From: Aminobacter sp. AP02
Lineage (GTDB): Bacteria > Pseudomonadota > Alphaproteobacteria > Rhizobiales > Rhizobiaceae
Direction: 5' to 3'
Length of the DNA: 64,000 nt
Assembly (NCBI RefSeq): GCF_003148805.1
Contig: NZ_QGGX01000007.1
Location: 62,001 to 126,000, forward strand
The notes under the pieces are model-generated. The model had not been told where the DNA came from. It was given only the letters and a program-made list of their open reading frames with translations, and made no database searches. The position numbers were made by a program, and so were the translations under genes. This document shows positions 27,677 to 37,326 of the stretch, piece after piece (position 1 is the first letter of the stretch; each line of letters opens with the position of its first letter).

Positions 27677-28113
27677 GGCTGAAATCCTTTGATGGCGAGG
27701 AAGGCGAAGCCGGCGCCGATGGCGAGGCAGAGCGGCGAGTAATACAGTCGGTCGAGCCGAGCGAAAGGCATCTCTGGCGTCAGCCTGCGCCATGCCGGAG
27801 TGAAGCCGGCAGTGCCGCGGCCTAGAAAGACAAGCGCGATCATCAGGGCCGAGGCGGCAAGGCCCTGGCGCGGAAACGGCGTGGCAAAGACGCCGACCAG
27901 CGCCAAAGGCCAGAGCGTGGTGACCAAGAGGCAGGCAGCGACGGCGAAGCTGGCAAAGGGCGTGGGCATTGTGTCGATGCCGCGAAAGCCGGCGACTGTG
28001 CGCGCGCAGGACGCCTGGTCGGTTCCCGGCCATACGCCGCCTAGCCCCCAATAGACATGCAGCGAGGTCAGCAGATAAAGCACGGCGGCAAGCGCGGAGG
28101 CGACTGGCATCAT
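27673..28113 (-). CDS. DUF3995 small membrane protein within the ure cluster
   Basis: A 146-residue protein with four predicted helices and the motif [13 protein letters not shown] in the first loop, matching DUF3995. Two in-frame ATGs are adjacent (28113 and 28110); the first overlaps the ureF stop. Sitting between ureF and ureG with 4-nt overlaps on both sides, it is translated with the accessory proteins. A role in nickel or urea handling is a guess from position only. Confidence 0.75.
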   Translation of the reverse strand: MMPVASALAAVLYLLTSLHVYWGLGGVWPGTDQASCARTVAGFRGIDTMPTPFASFAVAACLLVTTLWPLALVGVFATPFPRQGLAASALMIALVFLGRGTAGFTPAWRRLTPEMPFARLDRLYYSPLCLAIGAGFAFLAIKGFQP

Positions 28114-28784
28114 GAGCGGAACAGCCTCGAATGCTGGGTTTCGTGGCGCATGGCCATGATATCGGAGGTAATGGAAGCCGAGCCGAGATCGTCGAGGCTC
28201 GACAGCGCGGCACGGGCGGCGACCGAAAGCGCGGTCGGCTCGAATGACGCGACGATGCCGGTAGCCGCGGTCTGGCCGAGGACACCAAGCCGGATCGCCG
28301 CCTGGATGAGGTTGGTCGCGAAGGCCTGAAGGTAAGCTGCCAGCGCATCTTCCAACGCGATGCCATGCGCGCCGGCGACCGCGCCGACGGCGACGCAGTA
28401 AGGGCACTCGGCAGGCAGCCTTTGCCGTACCGGATGCGGCCAGGTGGAGGCGGCGGCGAGGAAGGCGGAACCCTGCAACATCGCTTCCATATGCCGCTCG
28501 CGCGAACCCGCGAGCGCTTCGCCAAGAGCGGCAAGCTCCGTCAGGTCGCCACCATCGCGGGCGCGGCGCCAGCTGTCGGCAAAAAGTACGGCGTCGTTCC
28601 AGCCTGAGCCGACCTCGGCCAGTGTCGCCAGCCAGCCGGCGAGGTCGTCGCGCGTGGCGATGAGCCCGTCATGCACGGCGCGTTCGAGGCCATGGCTGTA
28701 GGAGAAGCCGCCGACAGGAAATGCTGGCGACAGCCACGCCATCAGCCGCAGCCGCGCCGCACCGCCTGATTTGGGTTCAGTCAT
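28110..28784 (-). CDS. ureF: Urease accessory protein UreF
   Basis: A 224-residue all-helical accessory protein that binds UreD-urease and controls UreG GTP hydrolysis. [21 protein letters not shown] (from about residue 14) is the UreF signature region. The ATG at 28784 overlaps the end of ureE; longer in-frame extensions read through the His-rich tail of ureE in another frame and are artefacts. It is followed directly by the DUF3995 gene. Confidence 0.93.
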   Translation of the reverse strand: MTEPKSGGAARLRLMAWLSPAFPVGGFSYSHGLERAVHDGLIATRDDLAGWLATLAEVGSGWNDAVLFADSWRRARDGGDLTELAALGEALAGSRERHMEAMLQGSAFLAAASTWPHPVRQRLPAECPYCVAVGAVAGAHGIALEDALAAYLQAFATNLIQAAIRLGVLGQTAATGIVASFEPTALSVAARAALSSLDDLGSASITSDIMAMRHETQHSRLFRS

Positions 28785-29328
28785 GGTGATGGCGGTGTTC
28801 GCCATGATGGTGGTGATGGTCGTCGTGATCGTGGGGGTGATGCCCATCATCGTGGGAATGCCCGTGGCCATGATCGTGGCCCTGGCCGGAATAGGCGCCG
28901 CGCACCGGCTCGAAAGGCTCCGAGATATCGGTAACTTGGGCGCCGAGACCTTCGAGCATCGCCTTTATGACGTGGTCGCGCAGGATCAGGATGCGGTCGG
29001 CTTCGATGGCCGCCGCCAAATGACGGTTGCCGATATGCCAGGCGAGCTTAGTCAGGTGGACCGCATCGTGGGCGCGGATTTCGTAAAGTTCTTCCTCGCC
29101 GGCAAAGATCTCGGCGTGGCGGCCGTCGTCGAGCACCAGCACGTCGCCGGTTTCGAGCACGACAGATTCCGGCAGGTCGACCAGCACGCGATCGCCATGG
29201 ACAAGCTCGATGGCGCGGCGGCGGATGTGGCGCTCGTCATGGGCAAGCACGGCGAGGTCGAAGGGCAGGGGGCGCTGCGCGTCGGCCTTGACGGCCTCGG
29301 CACGGATGAAATTGGTGGCGCGCAGCAT
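28777..29328 (-). CDS. ureE: Urease nickel metallochaperone UreE
   Basis: A 183-residue nickel chaperone. The N-terminal peptide-binding domain and central metal-binding domain end near residue 147, then a tail of about 35 residues contains nearly twenty histidines, giving high nickel-storage capacity. UreE proteins in other bacteria range from tail-less to strongly His-rich; this is at the rich end. The ATG overlaps the GST stop (TGATG) and the gene's end overlaps the ureF start. Confidence 0.94.
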   Translation of the reverse strand: MLRATNFIRAEAVKADAQRPLPFDLAVLAHDERHIRRRAIELVHGDRVLVDLPESVVLETGDVLVLDDGRHAEIFAGEEELYEIRAHDAVHLTKLAWHIGNRHLAAAIEADRILILRDHVIKAMLEGLGAQVTDISEPFEPVRGAYSGQGHDHGHGHSHDDGHHPHDHDDHHHHHGEHRHHHD

Positions 29329-29930
29329 CAGAAAGAACCTCCATTGGCTTGTGCCCTGCCTCGCGCTGGCCGGGCAAGCATACGGTCGAGATAGTCGTTG
29401 ACACGTTCGGAGGCGATGGGGATCTTGCCGCCACGCGCCCAACCGCCGATATCGCCCAAGATCACGTCGACGGCGCTGAAACGGTCGCCGAGCGCGAATT
29501 CTTTGCCGGCGAGTCGCTTGTCGAGCGTCGCGATCTCATTGGCGAAATCATACGCCACAGCGGGGCCGACATCGACCCTCAACTGCCGCGGCAGGATGAA
29601 GCGGTGGCGCAGCTTGTTCCACAACGGCGCTTCGAGCTCCGACTGGGCAAAATGCATCCAGCTGTCCATTTCGGCGCGGCCGCGCAGGCCGGGATTGGCA
29701 CCAAGACCTTTTTCCGCGTGCTTGTCGCCGAGATAGATGCAGATCGCCGCCGAGTCGGTCAGGGTGAAATCGCCGTCGGCAAGCACCGGCAGCTTGCCGG
29801 AAGGGTTGAGCGCGTGGGCCTCGGCCGAGCGCAATCCGACCTCGACGAATTCATAGGGTTCGGCGAGTTCCTCCAGCATCCACAGGACACGCGACACGCG
29901 CGATCCGCGCGAACCGTAGGCTTTGTACAT
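29328..29930 (-). CDS. Glutathione S-transferase family protein
   Basis: A 200-residue GST. Residues 1-78 form the thioredoxin-like domain ([19 protein letters not shown] and [19 protein letters not shown], where the SGKLPVL and ES/DS-like DSAA elements bind glutathione); the C-terminal helical domain follows. It is translationally coupled to ureE (TGATG) and co-transcribed with the accessory genes. The functional reason is unclear; a thiol-linked protective role in nickel handling would be speculation. Confidence 0.85.
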   Translation of the reverse strand: MYKAYGSRGSRVSRVLWMLEELAEPYEFVEVGLRSAEAHALNPSGKLPVLADGDFTLTDSAAICIYLGDKHAEKGLGANPGLRGRAEMDSWMHFAQSELEAPLWNKLRHRFILPRQLRVDVGPAVAYDFANEIATLDKRLAGKEFALGDRFSAVDVILGDIGGWARGGKIPIASERVNDYLDRMLARPARGRAQANGGSF

Positions 29931-29962
29931 CTTGGATTTGTCCTTCTCAGGGCGGCCGGAAA

Positions 29963-30556
29963 TCAGACAATGGTGTCGAACAGCCGCCAGATCCACGACA
30001 CCTGATAAATCAGAGTGGCACTGACGAAGGCGAGATGAAATCGCTTATTGGAGGTGGCGATGGCGATCAGGCACAGCGCGACCAGGATCGGGGTGCGCAG
30101 CAGATACTCGCCGCCGAAATGGGCGAAATGGGCCTCGCCCTTGATCATCGTGTCGATGATGTCGAGCAGGTAGGTCGTGGCCAGCAGCCCGAAGAACCAT
30201 GCGCGGCGCGAGTAGAAGAAGTCCTCGTAGCTCTTGTAGTCCTGCATCGAGTCGGGAAACAAAAGCGCGCACAGCAAAAAAAGGGCGATCGCGTAGCCGA
30301 CGATGAACAGGTAGACGCCGAAGGTCCAGCTCTCGACGACATAGAGCCCGAACTCCCACCACCAGAAATGCACCAGCGTCAAAAGCAGCGACACCACCCA
30401 GGCGAGGTGCACCGCATAGAGCTTGTATTGCTTGGGATGCTGGACGATGCGCGCAACGCCCGACAATAGCCGCGCCATGCCAAGGGCGATGACCATGCCC
30501 ATGATTATGCGGATATGTGGGAAGACTTCGGCTGCGGCCTGGGGAGCATTTTCCAT
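29963..30556 (-). CDS. Membrane protein of unknown function upstream of the ureE block
   Basis: A 197-residue protein with five to six hydrophobic segments (for example IIMGMVIALGMARLLSGVA, HLAWVVSLLLTLVHFWWWEF) and tryptophan-rich loops. I do not recognise the family. It begins just downstream of the terminator at 30621-30653, so it is probably the first gene of the unit that includes the GST, ureE, ureF, DUF3995 and ureG genes. The ATG at 30556 opens MENAPQAAAEVFPH. Confidence 0.7.
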   Translation of the reverse strand: MENAPQAAAEVFPHIRIIMGMVIALGMARLLSGVARIVQHPKQYKLYAVHLAWVVSLLLTLVHFWWWEFGLYVVESWTFGVYLFIVGYAIALFLLCALLFPDSMQDYKSYEDFFYSRRAWFFGLLATTYLLDIIDTMIKGEAHFAHFGGEYLLRTPILVALCLIAIATSNKRFHLAFVSATLIYQVSWIWRLFDTIV

Positions 30557-30620
30557 GTGCGATCTCAGCAGACTGTATTGGCGCAAGCTAGATGAGATTT
30601 CTCGTCGTGGCCACGCCAAC

Positions 30621-30653
30621 AAAAACCCCGGCGCGCTGGTGCGGCCGGGGTTT
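30621..30653 (-). terminator. Rho-independent terminator after the peroxiredoxin gene
   Basis: Read on the minus strand, AACCCCGGC and GCCGGGGTT form a perfect 9-bp stem around an 11-nt loop, followed by a T-run (GTTTTTG). It lies 22 bp after the peroxiredoxin stop and separates that gene from the ureE-containing unit. Confidence 0.85.
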
Positions 30654-30675
30654 CGATCAGCGCGAAGCTCACGCC

Positions 30676-31221
30676 TTACGCGGCTGCGGCGACGTCGTCA
30701 TTCTTGAGCGCTTCGAGAATGTTCTGCGGCGAGGAGACGCCGTAGGGATCGCTGTCGCAGTTGTCGGAGAAGCCTTCTTCCTCGAACCACTTTTCGATGC
30801 GGCCGTTGTTGACGACGGCGGCATAGCGCCACGAGCGCATGCCGAAGCCGACATTGTCCTTGGCAACCAGCATGCCCATCTTGCGGGTGAATTCGCCCGA
30901 ACCGTCCGGAATGAGCTTAACCTTGTCGAGGTTCTGTGACTTGCCCCAGGCGTTCATGACGAAGGCGTCGTTGACCGACACGCAGTAGATCTCGTCGATG
31001 CCCTGTGCCTGGAACTCGCCGTGCAGCTTCTCGAAGTCGGGCAGCTGGAAGGTCGAGCAGGTCGGCGTGAATGCGCCCGGCAGCGAAAACAGCACGACGC
31101 GCTTGCCGTCGAAGTAATCGGCCGAGGTCTTGTCTTCCCAGCGGAAGGGATTGGGGCCGCCGACGGACTCGTCACGCACGCGCGTACGGAAAGTGACGGA
31201 AGGAACTTGCTTCCTGATCAT
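30676..31221 (-). CDS. Peroxiredoxin (Prx5 type)
   Basis: A 181-residue thiol peroxidase. The peroxidatic cysteine is Cys55 in PGAFTPTCSTFQLP, the Prx5 active-site motif with the supporting Thr and a later arginine. Further cysteines (EIYCVSVN, DNCDSDP) could resolve the sulfenic acid. The ATG at 31221 has GGAG 7 nt upstream. It sits between ureC and the ureE unit, bounded by a repeat-bearing gap upstream and a strong terminator downstream, so it appears to be its own transcription unit inserted in the urease locus. Confidence 0.9.
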   Translation of the reverse strand: MIRKQVPSVTFRTRVRDESVGGPNPFRWEDKTSADYFDGKRVVLFSLPGAFTPTCSTFQLPDFEKLHGEFQAQGIDEIYCVSVNDAFVMNAWGKSQNLDKVKLIPDGSGEFTRKMGMLVAKDNVGFGMRSWRYAAVVNNGRIEKWFEEEGFSDNCDSDPYGVSSPQNILEALKNDDVAAAA

Positions 31222-31369
31222 GTAGGACTCCATTTCCAAGATAGCGGGAACCCCGATCTTGGGCTCGGGAATCCTGCCTGATATTTTCTTGCTAGCAGAG
31301 GCTAGATAACAATTGGCCGGTGGCGGTTCCAGCATTGCCGGCGTGGCATCAGGTCGCGGCCCGCCCCTG

Positions 31370-31450
31370 GAGCGCGGGGCATCCGCGCTCTAAGTCCTTG
31401 AATCCTCGTATTGTGCTTTCCAAAAATCGATTTCGATTTGCGGCCCGATA
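31370..31450. repeat. Repeat-like intergenic element downstream of ureC
   Basis: GAGCGCGG and CCGCGCTC form an 8-bp stem at 31370-31390. The next 60 bp, read on the minus strand, carry a diverged copy of the 'GCAT..CGG...AAATCG...GATTTTTGG' element also seen at 13710. It is in the 236-bp gap between ureC and the peroxiredoxin gene, which holds no other gene. Confidence 0.45.
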
Positions 31451-31457
31451 TGCGGGT

Positions 31458-33170
31458 TCAAAACAGGAAATAACGCTGTGCCATGGGCAGCACGGTTGCG
31501 GGTTCGCAGGTCAAGAGCTCGCCGTCGGCGCGCACCTCGTAGGTTTCGGGATCGACGTCGATCTGGGGCATGGCGTCGTTGAGGATCATCGAGCGCTTGC
31601 CGATGCCGCCGCGGGTGTTTTCCACCGCTACCATCTGCTTTTCCACGCCGATCCGCTCGCGCAGGCCGCCTTCGAGCCCAGCCTTGGAGACGAAGGTGAT
31701 CGAGCTGTGGGTAAGCGCCTTGCCGTAGGAGCCGAACATCGGCCTAAAATGGCTTGGCTGCGGCGTCGGGATCGAGCCATTGGGGTCGCCCATGGGGGCG
31801 GTGGCAATCCAGCCGCCGAGCAGCACCATGTCGGGCTTCACGCCGAAGAAGGCGGGGTTCCACAGCACGAGGTCGGCGCGCTTGCCGACCTCGATCGAGC
31901 CGATTTCTTTCGACATGCCGTGCGCGATGGCGGGGTTGATCGTGTATTTGGCGATGTAGCGGCGGGCGCGCAGATTGTCGTTGTCGCCTTTTTCGCCGGG
32001 CAACGCGCCCCGCTGGCGCTTCATCTTGTCGGCCGTCTGCCATGTGCGGATGATCATCTCGCCGACGCGGCCCATGGCCTGGCTGTCCGACGAGATGACG
32101 GAGAAGGCACCGAAGTCGTGCAAGATGTCTTCGGCGGCGATCGTTTCCTTGCGGATACGGCTTTCGGCGAAGGCGATGTCCTCGGGGATCGACGGCGACA
32201 AATGATGGCAGACCATCAGCATGTCGAGATGCTCGGCAACAGTGTTGACGGTGTAGGGCCTCGTCGGGTTGGTCGAGGCCGGAATGACATTGGGATACTG
32301 GCAGACCTTGATGATGTCCGGCGCGTGGCCGCCGCCGGCACCTTCGGTGTGGAACGAGTGGATTGTGCGGCCCCTGAAGGCAGCGACCGTGTCCTCGACG
32401 AATCCGCCTTCGTTGAGCGTGTCCGAGTGGATCGCGACCTGGACGTCGTAGGCGTCGGCGACCGAAAGACAGGTGTCGATGGCCGCGGGCGTCGAGCCCC
32501 AGTCCTCATGCAGCTTGAGGCCGCAGGCACCGGCAAGCACCATCTCTTCCAGCGCGCCGGGCAGCGAGGCGTTGCCCTTGCCGAACACGCCGATGTTCAT
32601 GGGCAGGCCGTCGAAGGCCTGGATGATGCGGGCGATGTGCCAGGGACCGGGCGTGCAGGTGGTGGCGAGCGTGCCGTGGGCGGGGCCAGTGCCACCGCCG
32701 ACCATGCAGGTGACGCCCGAGTTCAGCGCTTCGTCGACCTGCTGCGGCGATATGAAGTGGATGTGCGTGTCGATGCCGCCGGCGGTCAGGATCTTGCCCT
32801 CGCCGGCGATGATTTCGGTGCCCGGGCCAATGATGATGTTGACGCCAGGCTGGGTATCGGGATTGCCGGCCTTGCCGATGGCGGCGATGCGGCCGCCCCT
32901 GAGCCCGACATCGGCCTTGTAGATGCCGGTGTGATCGAGGATCAGCGCATTGGTGATGACGGTGTCGACCGCCCCCTGGGCGCGCGACAGCTGGCTTTGG
33001 CCCATGCCGTCGCGAATAACCTTGCCGCCGCCGAACTTGACCTCCTCGCCGTAGACGGTGAAGTCGCTTTCGACCTCGATGAACAGTTCGGTGTCGGCGA
33101 GCCGGACCTTGTCGCCGGTGGTCGGTCCGAACATCCTGGCGTAGGCGGCGCGGGAGATTTGTGCAGGCAT
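31458..33170 (-). CDS. ureC: Urease alpha subunit UreC
   Basis: The 570-residue catalytic subunit hydrolysing urea to ammonia and carbamate in the cytoplasm. All nickel ligands are in place, shifted by two from the Klebsiella numbering: His136, His138, carbamylated Lys219 (GLKLHED), His248, His274 and Asp362. The mobile-flap Cys321 and catalytic His322 lie in MVCHHLS. The ATG overlaps the ureB stop (TGATG). Length and active site indicate a functional enzyme. Confidence 0.98.
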   Translation of the reverse strand: MPAQISRAAYARMFGPTTGDKVRLADTELFIEVESDFTVYGEEVKFGGGKVIRDGMGQSQLSRAQGAVDTVITNALILDHTGIYKADVGLRGGRIAAIGKAGNPDTQPGVNIIIGPGTEIIAGEGKILTAGGIDTHIHFISPQQVDEALNSGVTCMVGGGTGPAHGTLATTCTPGPWHIARIIQAFDGLPMNIGVFGKGNASLPGALEEMVLAGACGLKLHEDWGSTPAAIDTCLSVADAYDVQVAIHSDTLNEGGFVEDTVAAFRGRTIHSFHTEGAGGGHAPDIIKVCQYPNVIPASTNPTRPYTVNTVAEHLDMLMVCHHLSPSIPEDIAFAESRIRKETIAAEDILHDFGAFSVISSDSQAMGRVGEMIIRTWQTADKMKRQRGALPGEKGDNDNLRARRYIAKYTINPAIAHGMSKEIGSIEVGKRADLVLWNPAFFGVKPDMVLLGGWIATAPMGDPNGSIPTPQPSHFRPMFGSYGKALTHSSITFVSKAGLEGGLRERIGVEKQMVAVENTRGGIGKRSMILNDAMPQIDVDPETYEVRADGELLTCEPATVLPMAQRYFLF

Positions 33171-33475
33171 CAGAGCTTTCCCATCACCTTTTTCTGGAAA
33201 CCGTAGACCTCGCGCTTGCCGCCGAGCGGCACCAGCGTGACGTCGCGCTCCTGGCCGGGCTCGAACCGCACGGCGGTCCCGGCAGCGATGTCGAGCCGCA
33301 TGCCGCGCGCCTTTTCACGGTCGAAAACGAGGCCGTTGTTGGTCTCGTAGAAATGGTAGTGGCTGCCGACCTGGATGGGCCGGTCGCCTGTGTTGGCGAC
33401 CTTGAGCGTGACCGTCAGCTGGCCCTTGTTGAGCTCGATCGAGCCTTCGGCGGGAATGATCTCTCCGGGGATCAT
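33170..33475 (-). CDS. ureB: Urease beta subunit UreB
   Basis: A 101-residue structural subunit. [18 protein letters not shown] at the N-terminus and [12 protein letters not shown] near residue 40 are UreB hallmarks. The ATG at 33475 is 4 nt after the ureJ stop, and the gene's stop overlaps ureC. It assembles with UreA and UreC into the urease trimer of trimers. Confidence 0.96.
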   Translation of the reverse strand: MIPGEIIPAEGSIELNKGQLTVTLKVANTGDRPIQVGSHYHFYETNNGLVFDREKARGMRLDIAAGTAVRFEPGQERDVTLVPLGGKREVYGFQKKVMGKL

Positions 33476-33479
33476 GACC

Positions 33480-34070
33480 TCACGCTCCGAGCGCCAGCCA
33501 CAGGCCGCCGACAGCCGTTGCGCCGCCGGCGATGCGTGTGACGAGGCGGCCGGTGTCGCCGCCGAAGATGCGGCCGATGCCGAGGCCAAGGCCGACGCCG
33601 GTGGCGTGGAGCAGTGCGGTCGACAGGGCAAAGCCGATGCCGAAGGAAAGCGCGCCGGCCGAACCAAGCTCGCCGCCATGGGCGTGGCCGTGGAAGAAGG
33701 CGAAGAAGCCGACCATGGCCATGCCGGCCCATGCAGGCACCTTGAGCGCAACGGCAGCTGCCAGGCCGATCACCACGACCGAAGCGAGAATGACAGGCTC
33801 GACGAAGGGCAAGGGGGCGCCGCCAAGTGCCGCCGCGAAGCCTATCGCCATGGTGCCGACGAAAGCCGAAGGCACTTGCCACAGCGCGCGACCACCCAGC
33901 AGCGCCGCCCACAGGCCGACCGCGACCATGGCAAGGATGTGATCGGCGCCGAACAGCGGATGTGACACGCCGGCGAGCAGCGAGCCATGTTCCTCCGGAT
34001 TGAGGTGCGCGAAGGCGGGTGCCGCCGAAAGTGACAGCAGGGGCAGGACGAGCGCGAGACGCTTCAGCAT
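33480..34070 (-). CDS. ureJ: HupE/UreJ family nickel permease
   Basis: A 196-residue inner-membrane protein with a signal peptide (cleavage near AAPAFAH) and about six helices. [16 protein letters not shown] and [14 protein letters not shown] are the HupE/UreJ metal-binding motifs. Members import nickel for hydrogenase or urease, and its place between ureA and ureB points to urease supply. It is preceded by the DUF1272 gene with a 25-bp gap and followed by ureB after 4 nt. Confidence 0.92.
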   Translation of the reverse strand: MLKRLALVLPLLSLSAAPAFAHLNPEEHGSLLAGVSHPLFGADHILAMVAVGLWAALLGGRALWQVPSAFVGTMAIGFAAALGGAPLPFVEPVILASVVVIGLAAAVALKVPAWAGMAMVGFFAFFHGHAHGGELGSAGALSFGIGFALSTALLHATGVGLGLGIGRIFGGDTGRLVTRIAGGATAVGGLWLALGA

Positions 34071-34095
34071 CGGGGTGACCTTTCGTTCGGGGCAA

Positions 34096-34350
34096 TCAGG
34101 CGGTGGACTTACGCGCGCAGCCTTCGGCCTTCAGCACGCGTTTGGTCGAGGCAGGGTATTTCAAAAGCATGGCGGCCGGCCGGATCGGGCGAGCGGAAAA
34201 GTTGCCGCCGCAATTGGGGCAGGTGCCGGCAAGCACGCCCTCGGCGCATTCGGTGCAGAAGGTGCACTCGAAGGTGCAGATCATCGCATTGGCGGCTTCA
34301 GGGGGAAGGTCGCGGTCGCAGCATTCGCAATTGGGGCGCAGCTCGAGCAT
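34096..34350 (-). CDS. DUF1272 small zinc-ribbon-like protein
   Basis: An 84-residue protein starting MLELRPNCECCDRDLPPEAA, with paired cysteines (CECCD, CTFECTFC, CAEG, CPNCGG) likely to bind zinc. This is the DUF1272 family. ATG at 34350 has GAGG 8 nt upstream; a TTG two codons earlier is less likely. It lies 10 nt after ureA in the urease operon; the association with urease is seen in the sequence, but its role is not known to me. Confidence 0.85.
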   Translation of the reverse strand: MLELRPNCECCDRDLPPEAANAMICTFECTFCTECAEGVLAGTCPNCGGNFSARPIRPAAMLLKYPASTKRVLKAEGCARKSTA

Positions 34351-34360
34351 GGCCAAGACC

Positions 34361-34663
34361 TCAGCGGATCGGTTCGTGCACGGTCACGAGCTTGGTGCCG
34401 TCGGGAAAGGTGGCCTCCACCTGAACGTCGTGGATCATCTCGGCAATGCCGTCCATCACCTGCTCGCGGGTGATGACATGGGCGCCGGCTTCCATCAGTT
34501 CGGCGACCGGGCGGCCGTCGCGGGCTCCCTCGACGATGAAGTCGGAGATCAGCGCCACAGCCTCGGGGTGGTTGAGCTTGACGCCGCGTTCGAGCCGCTT
34601 GCGCGCCACCATCGCCGCCATGGCGATCAACAGCTTGTCTTTTTCCCGTGGCGTCAGGTTCAT
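34361..34663 (-). CDS. ureA: Urease gamma subunit UreA
   Basis: A 100-residue structural subunit beginning [20 protein letters not shown], with [21 protein letters not shown] and a [14 protein letters not shown]-terminus, all typical of UreA. It follows ureD after 15 nt. In this locus ureA is separated from ureB by the DUF1272 and ureJ genes, whereas many bacteria have ureABC contiguous. Confidence 0.97.
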   Translation of the reverse strand: MNLTPREKDKLLIAMAAMVARKRLERGVKLNHPEAVALISDFIVEGARDGRPVAELMEAGAHVITREQVMDGIAEMIHDVQVEATFPDGTKLVTVHEPIR

Positions 34664-34678
34664 GCCGGTACCAAAATT

Positions 34679-35533
34679 CTAGAGTGACCACAGTCTGGGC
34701 AGGCCTGCCTGCCCGTTGAGCAGTTCGACGAGTGGAGCAAGTCGTTTACGTAGCTCGTAGCCGTCTTCAGCGTAAAGCCTCGCAAGAAGCTTGCCAGTTC
34801 CAGCCACGTTCCAGGTGCTGACGCCGCCATCGTCGCCGATGATTCGCCGCGCCGGCTCAACCAAGACCTCTGACCTGTCGGAGATCAAGAGCAGCGTCGC
34901 CATGGCGATCCGCCCGCCCGTCGAAGCCGGCCTGGCAAAGGTTGTTTCGATGTCCGGCCCAACGAAAAAATCCTCGCCATGAACCAGCCGGCCCTCGTAG
35001 CTGATGCGCCAGCGGTCGCGAAAGCTGCCGTGGACGGCACGTTCGCCCATGGCGCTGCGGCCAAAAATCGTCGCCTCGACGATCAGCGCTTCGGCGCGCG
35101 CGGCGAGGTCGGCGTCGAGGCGGCGTGAAAAGGCGGCGCGATCGTAGACGATTGTCTCCTGCGGCAGCCAGCCAAGGAAGCCGCCTTTACCGACCGAAAG
35201 GTTGACATCGACCTGGGCATGGCCGGCAAGCGCACGATAGACCTTTTCGCAGGCCTGGGTTGTGATGACACAGCGTGCGCCGTCGCCGATGCCAACCTCC
35301 CAGCCGAGCCGGTCGCCGCCGGTCAGGCCGCCCGCCATGTTGATCAGCACGGCCTCCAGCGGGTCGCTCCGCGTGCCGGGCAGTCTGATCTTGGCCGCGC
35401 CGTCCTGGTAGAGGCGGGCGAGGCGGCTGCGGCCATGGCGAAACGCGACATCGATGCGGGCATGAGCTGCCACGCGCTGCGAGGAAATTGCTGCCGCGTC
35501 CGACGCTGCGGACGATGATGCGTTGATGGTCAT
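34679..35533 (-). CDS. ureD: Urease accessory protein UreD
   Basis: A 284-residue accessory protein that scaffolds urease for UreF/UreG loading. AGGLTGGDRL (near residue 67), TTQACEKVYRA and QETIVYDRAAF are UreD signatures. It is the first gene of the main urease operon, divergent from the NodF-like gene with 194 bp between them. No nickel- or nitrogen-responsive operator is obvious in that space. Confidence 0.95.
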   Translation of the reverse strand: MTINASSSAASDAAAISSQRVAAHARIDVAFRHGRSRLARLYQDGAAKIRLPGTRSDPLEAVLINMAGGLTGGDRLGWEVGIGDGARCVITTQACEKVYRALAGHAQVDVNLSVGKGGFLGWLPQETIVYDRAAFSRRLDADLAARAEALIVEATIFGRSAMGERAVHGSFRDRWRISYEGRLVHGEDFFVGPDIETTFARPASTGGRIAMATLLLISDRSEVLVEPARRIIGDDGGVSTWNVAGTGKLLARLYAEDGYELRKRLAPLVELLNGQAGLPRLWSL

Positions 35534-35590
35534 GATCGATGACGTTTAGCCAAGACCGCAGGTTTGTCGATATATAGGTTGTTGCCTCCC

Positions 35591-35623
35591 GGCGTTTCGG
35601 TTTCTATAGAGAGACGCCTTTTT
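35591..35623 (+). terminator. Terminator-like hairpin in the leader of the NodF-like gene
   Basis: GGCGTTTC and GAGACGCC pair over 8 bp (one U-G) around a 12-nt loop and are followed at once by TTTTT on the plus strand. No plus-strand gene lies nearby upstream, so it would act within the 5' leader of the acyl carrier protein gene, as an attenuator, or stop antisense-type transcription arising in ureD. No alternative antiterminator stem was obvious. Confidence 0.5.
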
Positions 35624-35727
35624 GGCGCAATCCAGGGCGGGTATCGTCCAAAAAGCCCGGCTTGGGCCCGACGCGGCAACCGCGCGGCCTGGCCCGGCAA
35701 GTGCAAGAGTTCTGGGGAAGGGTACTT

Positions 35728-35982
35728 ATGGCCGACCAGTTGGCGACGGACATCATCGACAAGATCAAGGCGCATGCCGAACCGGGTGGCGAAGAAATCA
35801 CGCTCGACACCGAACTGACCTCGCTCGGCATTCACTCGCTCGAACTTACCGAGATCATTTTCGACCTCGAAGAAGAGTACGGCATCGAGATCGAGATGAA
35901 CACCGCCGAAGCCTGGAGCAGCCTCAAGAATGTTCGCGACATGGTTGAAGCCGTTCGCGCCCTCATCGCAAAATCCGCCTGA
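35728..35982 (+). CDS. NodF-like acyl carrier protein
   Basis: An 84-residue carrier protein whose sequence closely follows rhizobial NodF: MADQL start, TDTEL-style [10 protein letters not shown] and IEMNTAEAW towards the C-terminus. The phosphopantetheine site is Ser37 in GIHSLEL, so the residue before Ser is His instead of the Asp normal in NodF and most ACPs. It ends 1 nt before the NodE-like gene and has a GGGAAGGG ribosome site. It should carry acyl chains for the ketosynthase. True nodulation function is doubtful because no nod box or other nod gene is present. Confidence 0.85.
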   Translation: MADQLATDIIDKIKAHAEPGGEEITLDTELTSLGIHSLELTEIIFDLEEEYGIEIEMNTAEAWSSLKNVRDMVEAVRALIAKSA

Positions 35983-35983
35983 C

Positions 35984-37195
35984 ATGAAGCGTCCCCGCAT
36001 CGTCATCACGGGTATCGGCGGCATCTGCGGGCTCGGTACCGACGTTCCTTCCATATGGGACGCCATGCGGGCCGGCCGCTCGGCCATCGGGCCGCTGGCA
36101 AACACCGCCCTGCATGATCTCAAGATACGGGTCGGAGCTGAAATCAAGGAACTGCCCGACCACGGAATCGAGCGCAAGCAACTCGTGGCGATGGATCGTT
36201 TCAGTGTGCTTGCAGTCATCGCAGCCAAGGAAGCGATGCGGCAGTCCGGCCTGACCATCGACGAAACCAATACCCACCGCGTGGGCGCGATCGTTGGTGT
36301 CGGCATTTGCGGCTGGGAAGCGATCGAGGAAAGCTATCGGGCGATCTTGCTCGAAGGCAAGAGCCGCGCGGGCATCTTCACGGTGCCGAAGGTCATGCCG
36401 GGTGCCGCTGCCGGCCAGGTCAGCATGAGCCTTGGCCTGCGTGGGCCGGTGTTCGGCGTCACCTCGGCCTGCTCTTCGTCCAACCATGCGCTGGCAACCG
36501 CGATGGATCAGCTGCTGCTCGGCCGCGCCGACGCTGTCGTCGCCGGAGGCACAGATGCTCCGCTGGTTTGGGGCGTCATCAAGGGCTGGGAAGCCTTGCG
36601 CGTCGTTTCGCCTGACACCTGCCGGCCATTCTCCGCCGACAGGCAGGGCCTTGTGCTCGGTGAGGGTGCCGGCATGGTCGTGCTCGAGACCTACGAGCAC
36701 GCGACTGGGCGTGGCGCGACCATCCTGGCCGAGCTTGCCGGAACCGGCATGTCCGGCGACGCCTCCGACATCGTGGCTCCGACCGTGGAAGGCCCGACGG
36801 CCGCCATGCGCGCCTGCCTGCTCGACGCGGGCCTTTCGCCCGAGGACGTCGACTACATCAACGCCCATGGCACCGGAACCAAGGCCAACGACCAGATCGA
36901 GACCACGGCGATACGGCGTGTCTTCGGCGCGCATGCCGACAAGTTGTCGGTGTCATCGACCAAATCGATGCACGCCCATTGCCTCGGCGCATCCGGTGCG
37001 CTCGAATTGATCGCCTGCGTCATGGCGGTGCGCGAAGGGATCGTGCCGCCGACCGCGAATTATCGCGAAGTGGATGCCGACTGCGATCTCGACGTCACGC
37101 CCAATGTTGCCCGCCAGCGTCAGGTACGGGTTGCGATCAGCAACAGCTTTGCCTTTGGCGGCACCAATGCCGTCGTGGCGGTGAAGGCGGTCTGA
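35984..37195 (+). CDS. NodE-like beta-ketoacyl-ACP synthase
   Basis: A 403-residue condensing enzyme with end-to-end similarity to NodE ([42 protein letters not shown]). The catalytic triad is complete: Cys163 in TSACSSSN, His295 in NAHGTGT and His332 in HAHCLGASG. It extends acyl chains bound to the adjacent carrier protein; NodE in rhizobia sets unsaturated acyl groups of Nod factors, FabF-type enzymes make general fatty acids. The product of this pair is unknown. Confidence 0.88.
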   Translation: MKRPRIVITGIGGICGLGTDVPSIWDAMRAGRSAIGPLANTALHDLKIRVGAEIKELPDHGIERKQLVAMDRFSVLAVIAAKEAMRQSGLTIDETNTHRVGAIVGVGICGWEAIEESYRAILLEGKSRAGIFTVPKVMPGAAAGQVSMSLGLRGPVFGVTSACSSSNHALATAMDQLLLGRADAVVAGGTDAPLVWGVIKGWEALRVVSPDTCRPFSADRQGLVLGEGAGMVVLETYEHATGRGATILAELAGTGMSGDASDIVAPTVEGPTAAMRACLLDAGLSPEDVDYINAHGTGTKANDQIETTAIRRVFGAHADKLSVSSTKSMHAHCLGASGALELIACVMAVREGIVPPTANYREVDADCDLDVTPNVARQRQVRVAISNSFAFGGTNAVVAVKAV

Positions 37196-37326
37196 CGAGG
37201 CGTCAGGCCGCTCGTGGAGCTTCTCGGCGAACTGGCGCATTGCATATTGATGCGGCGCTTGCGCATGCCTAACTCTTGCTTGTCCCACCAGCCGTGCCTC
37301 ACGCCGGCCCATCCGAGGAACCGACG

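Noticed and set aside
31320-33206. 628-codon open frame on the plus strand opposite ureC
   Set aside because: Antisense shadow of a high-GC gene; ureC has all catalytic residues and the opposite frame has no recognisable family.
35534-35727. nod box upstream of the NodFE-like genes
   Set aside because: None of the conserved ATC...GAT-type blocks of a nod box could be aligned in these 194 bp.
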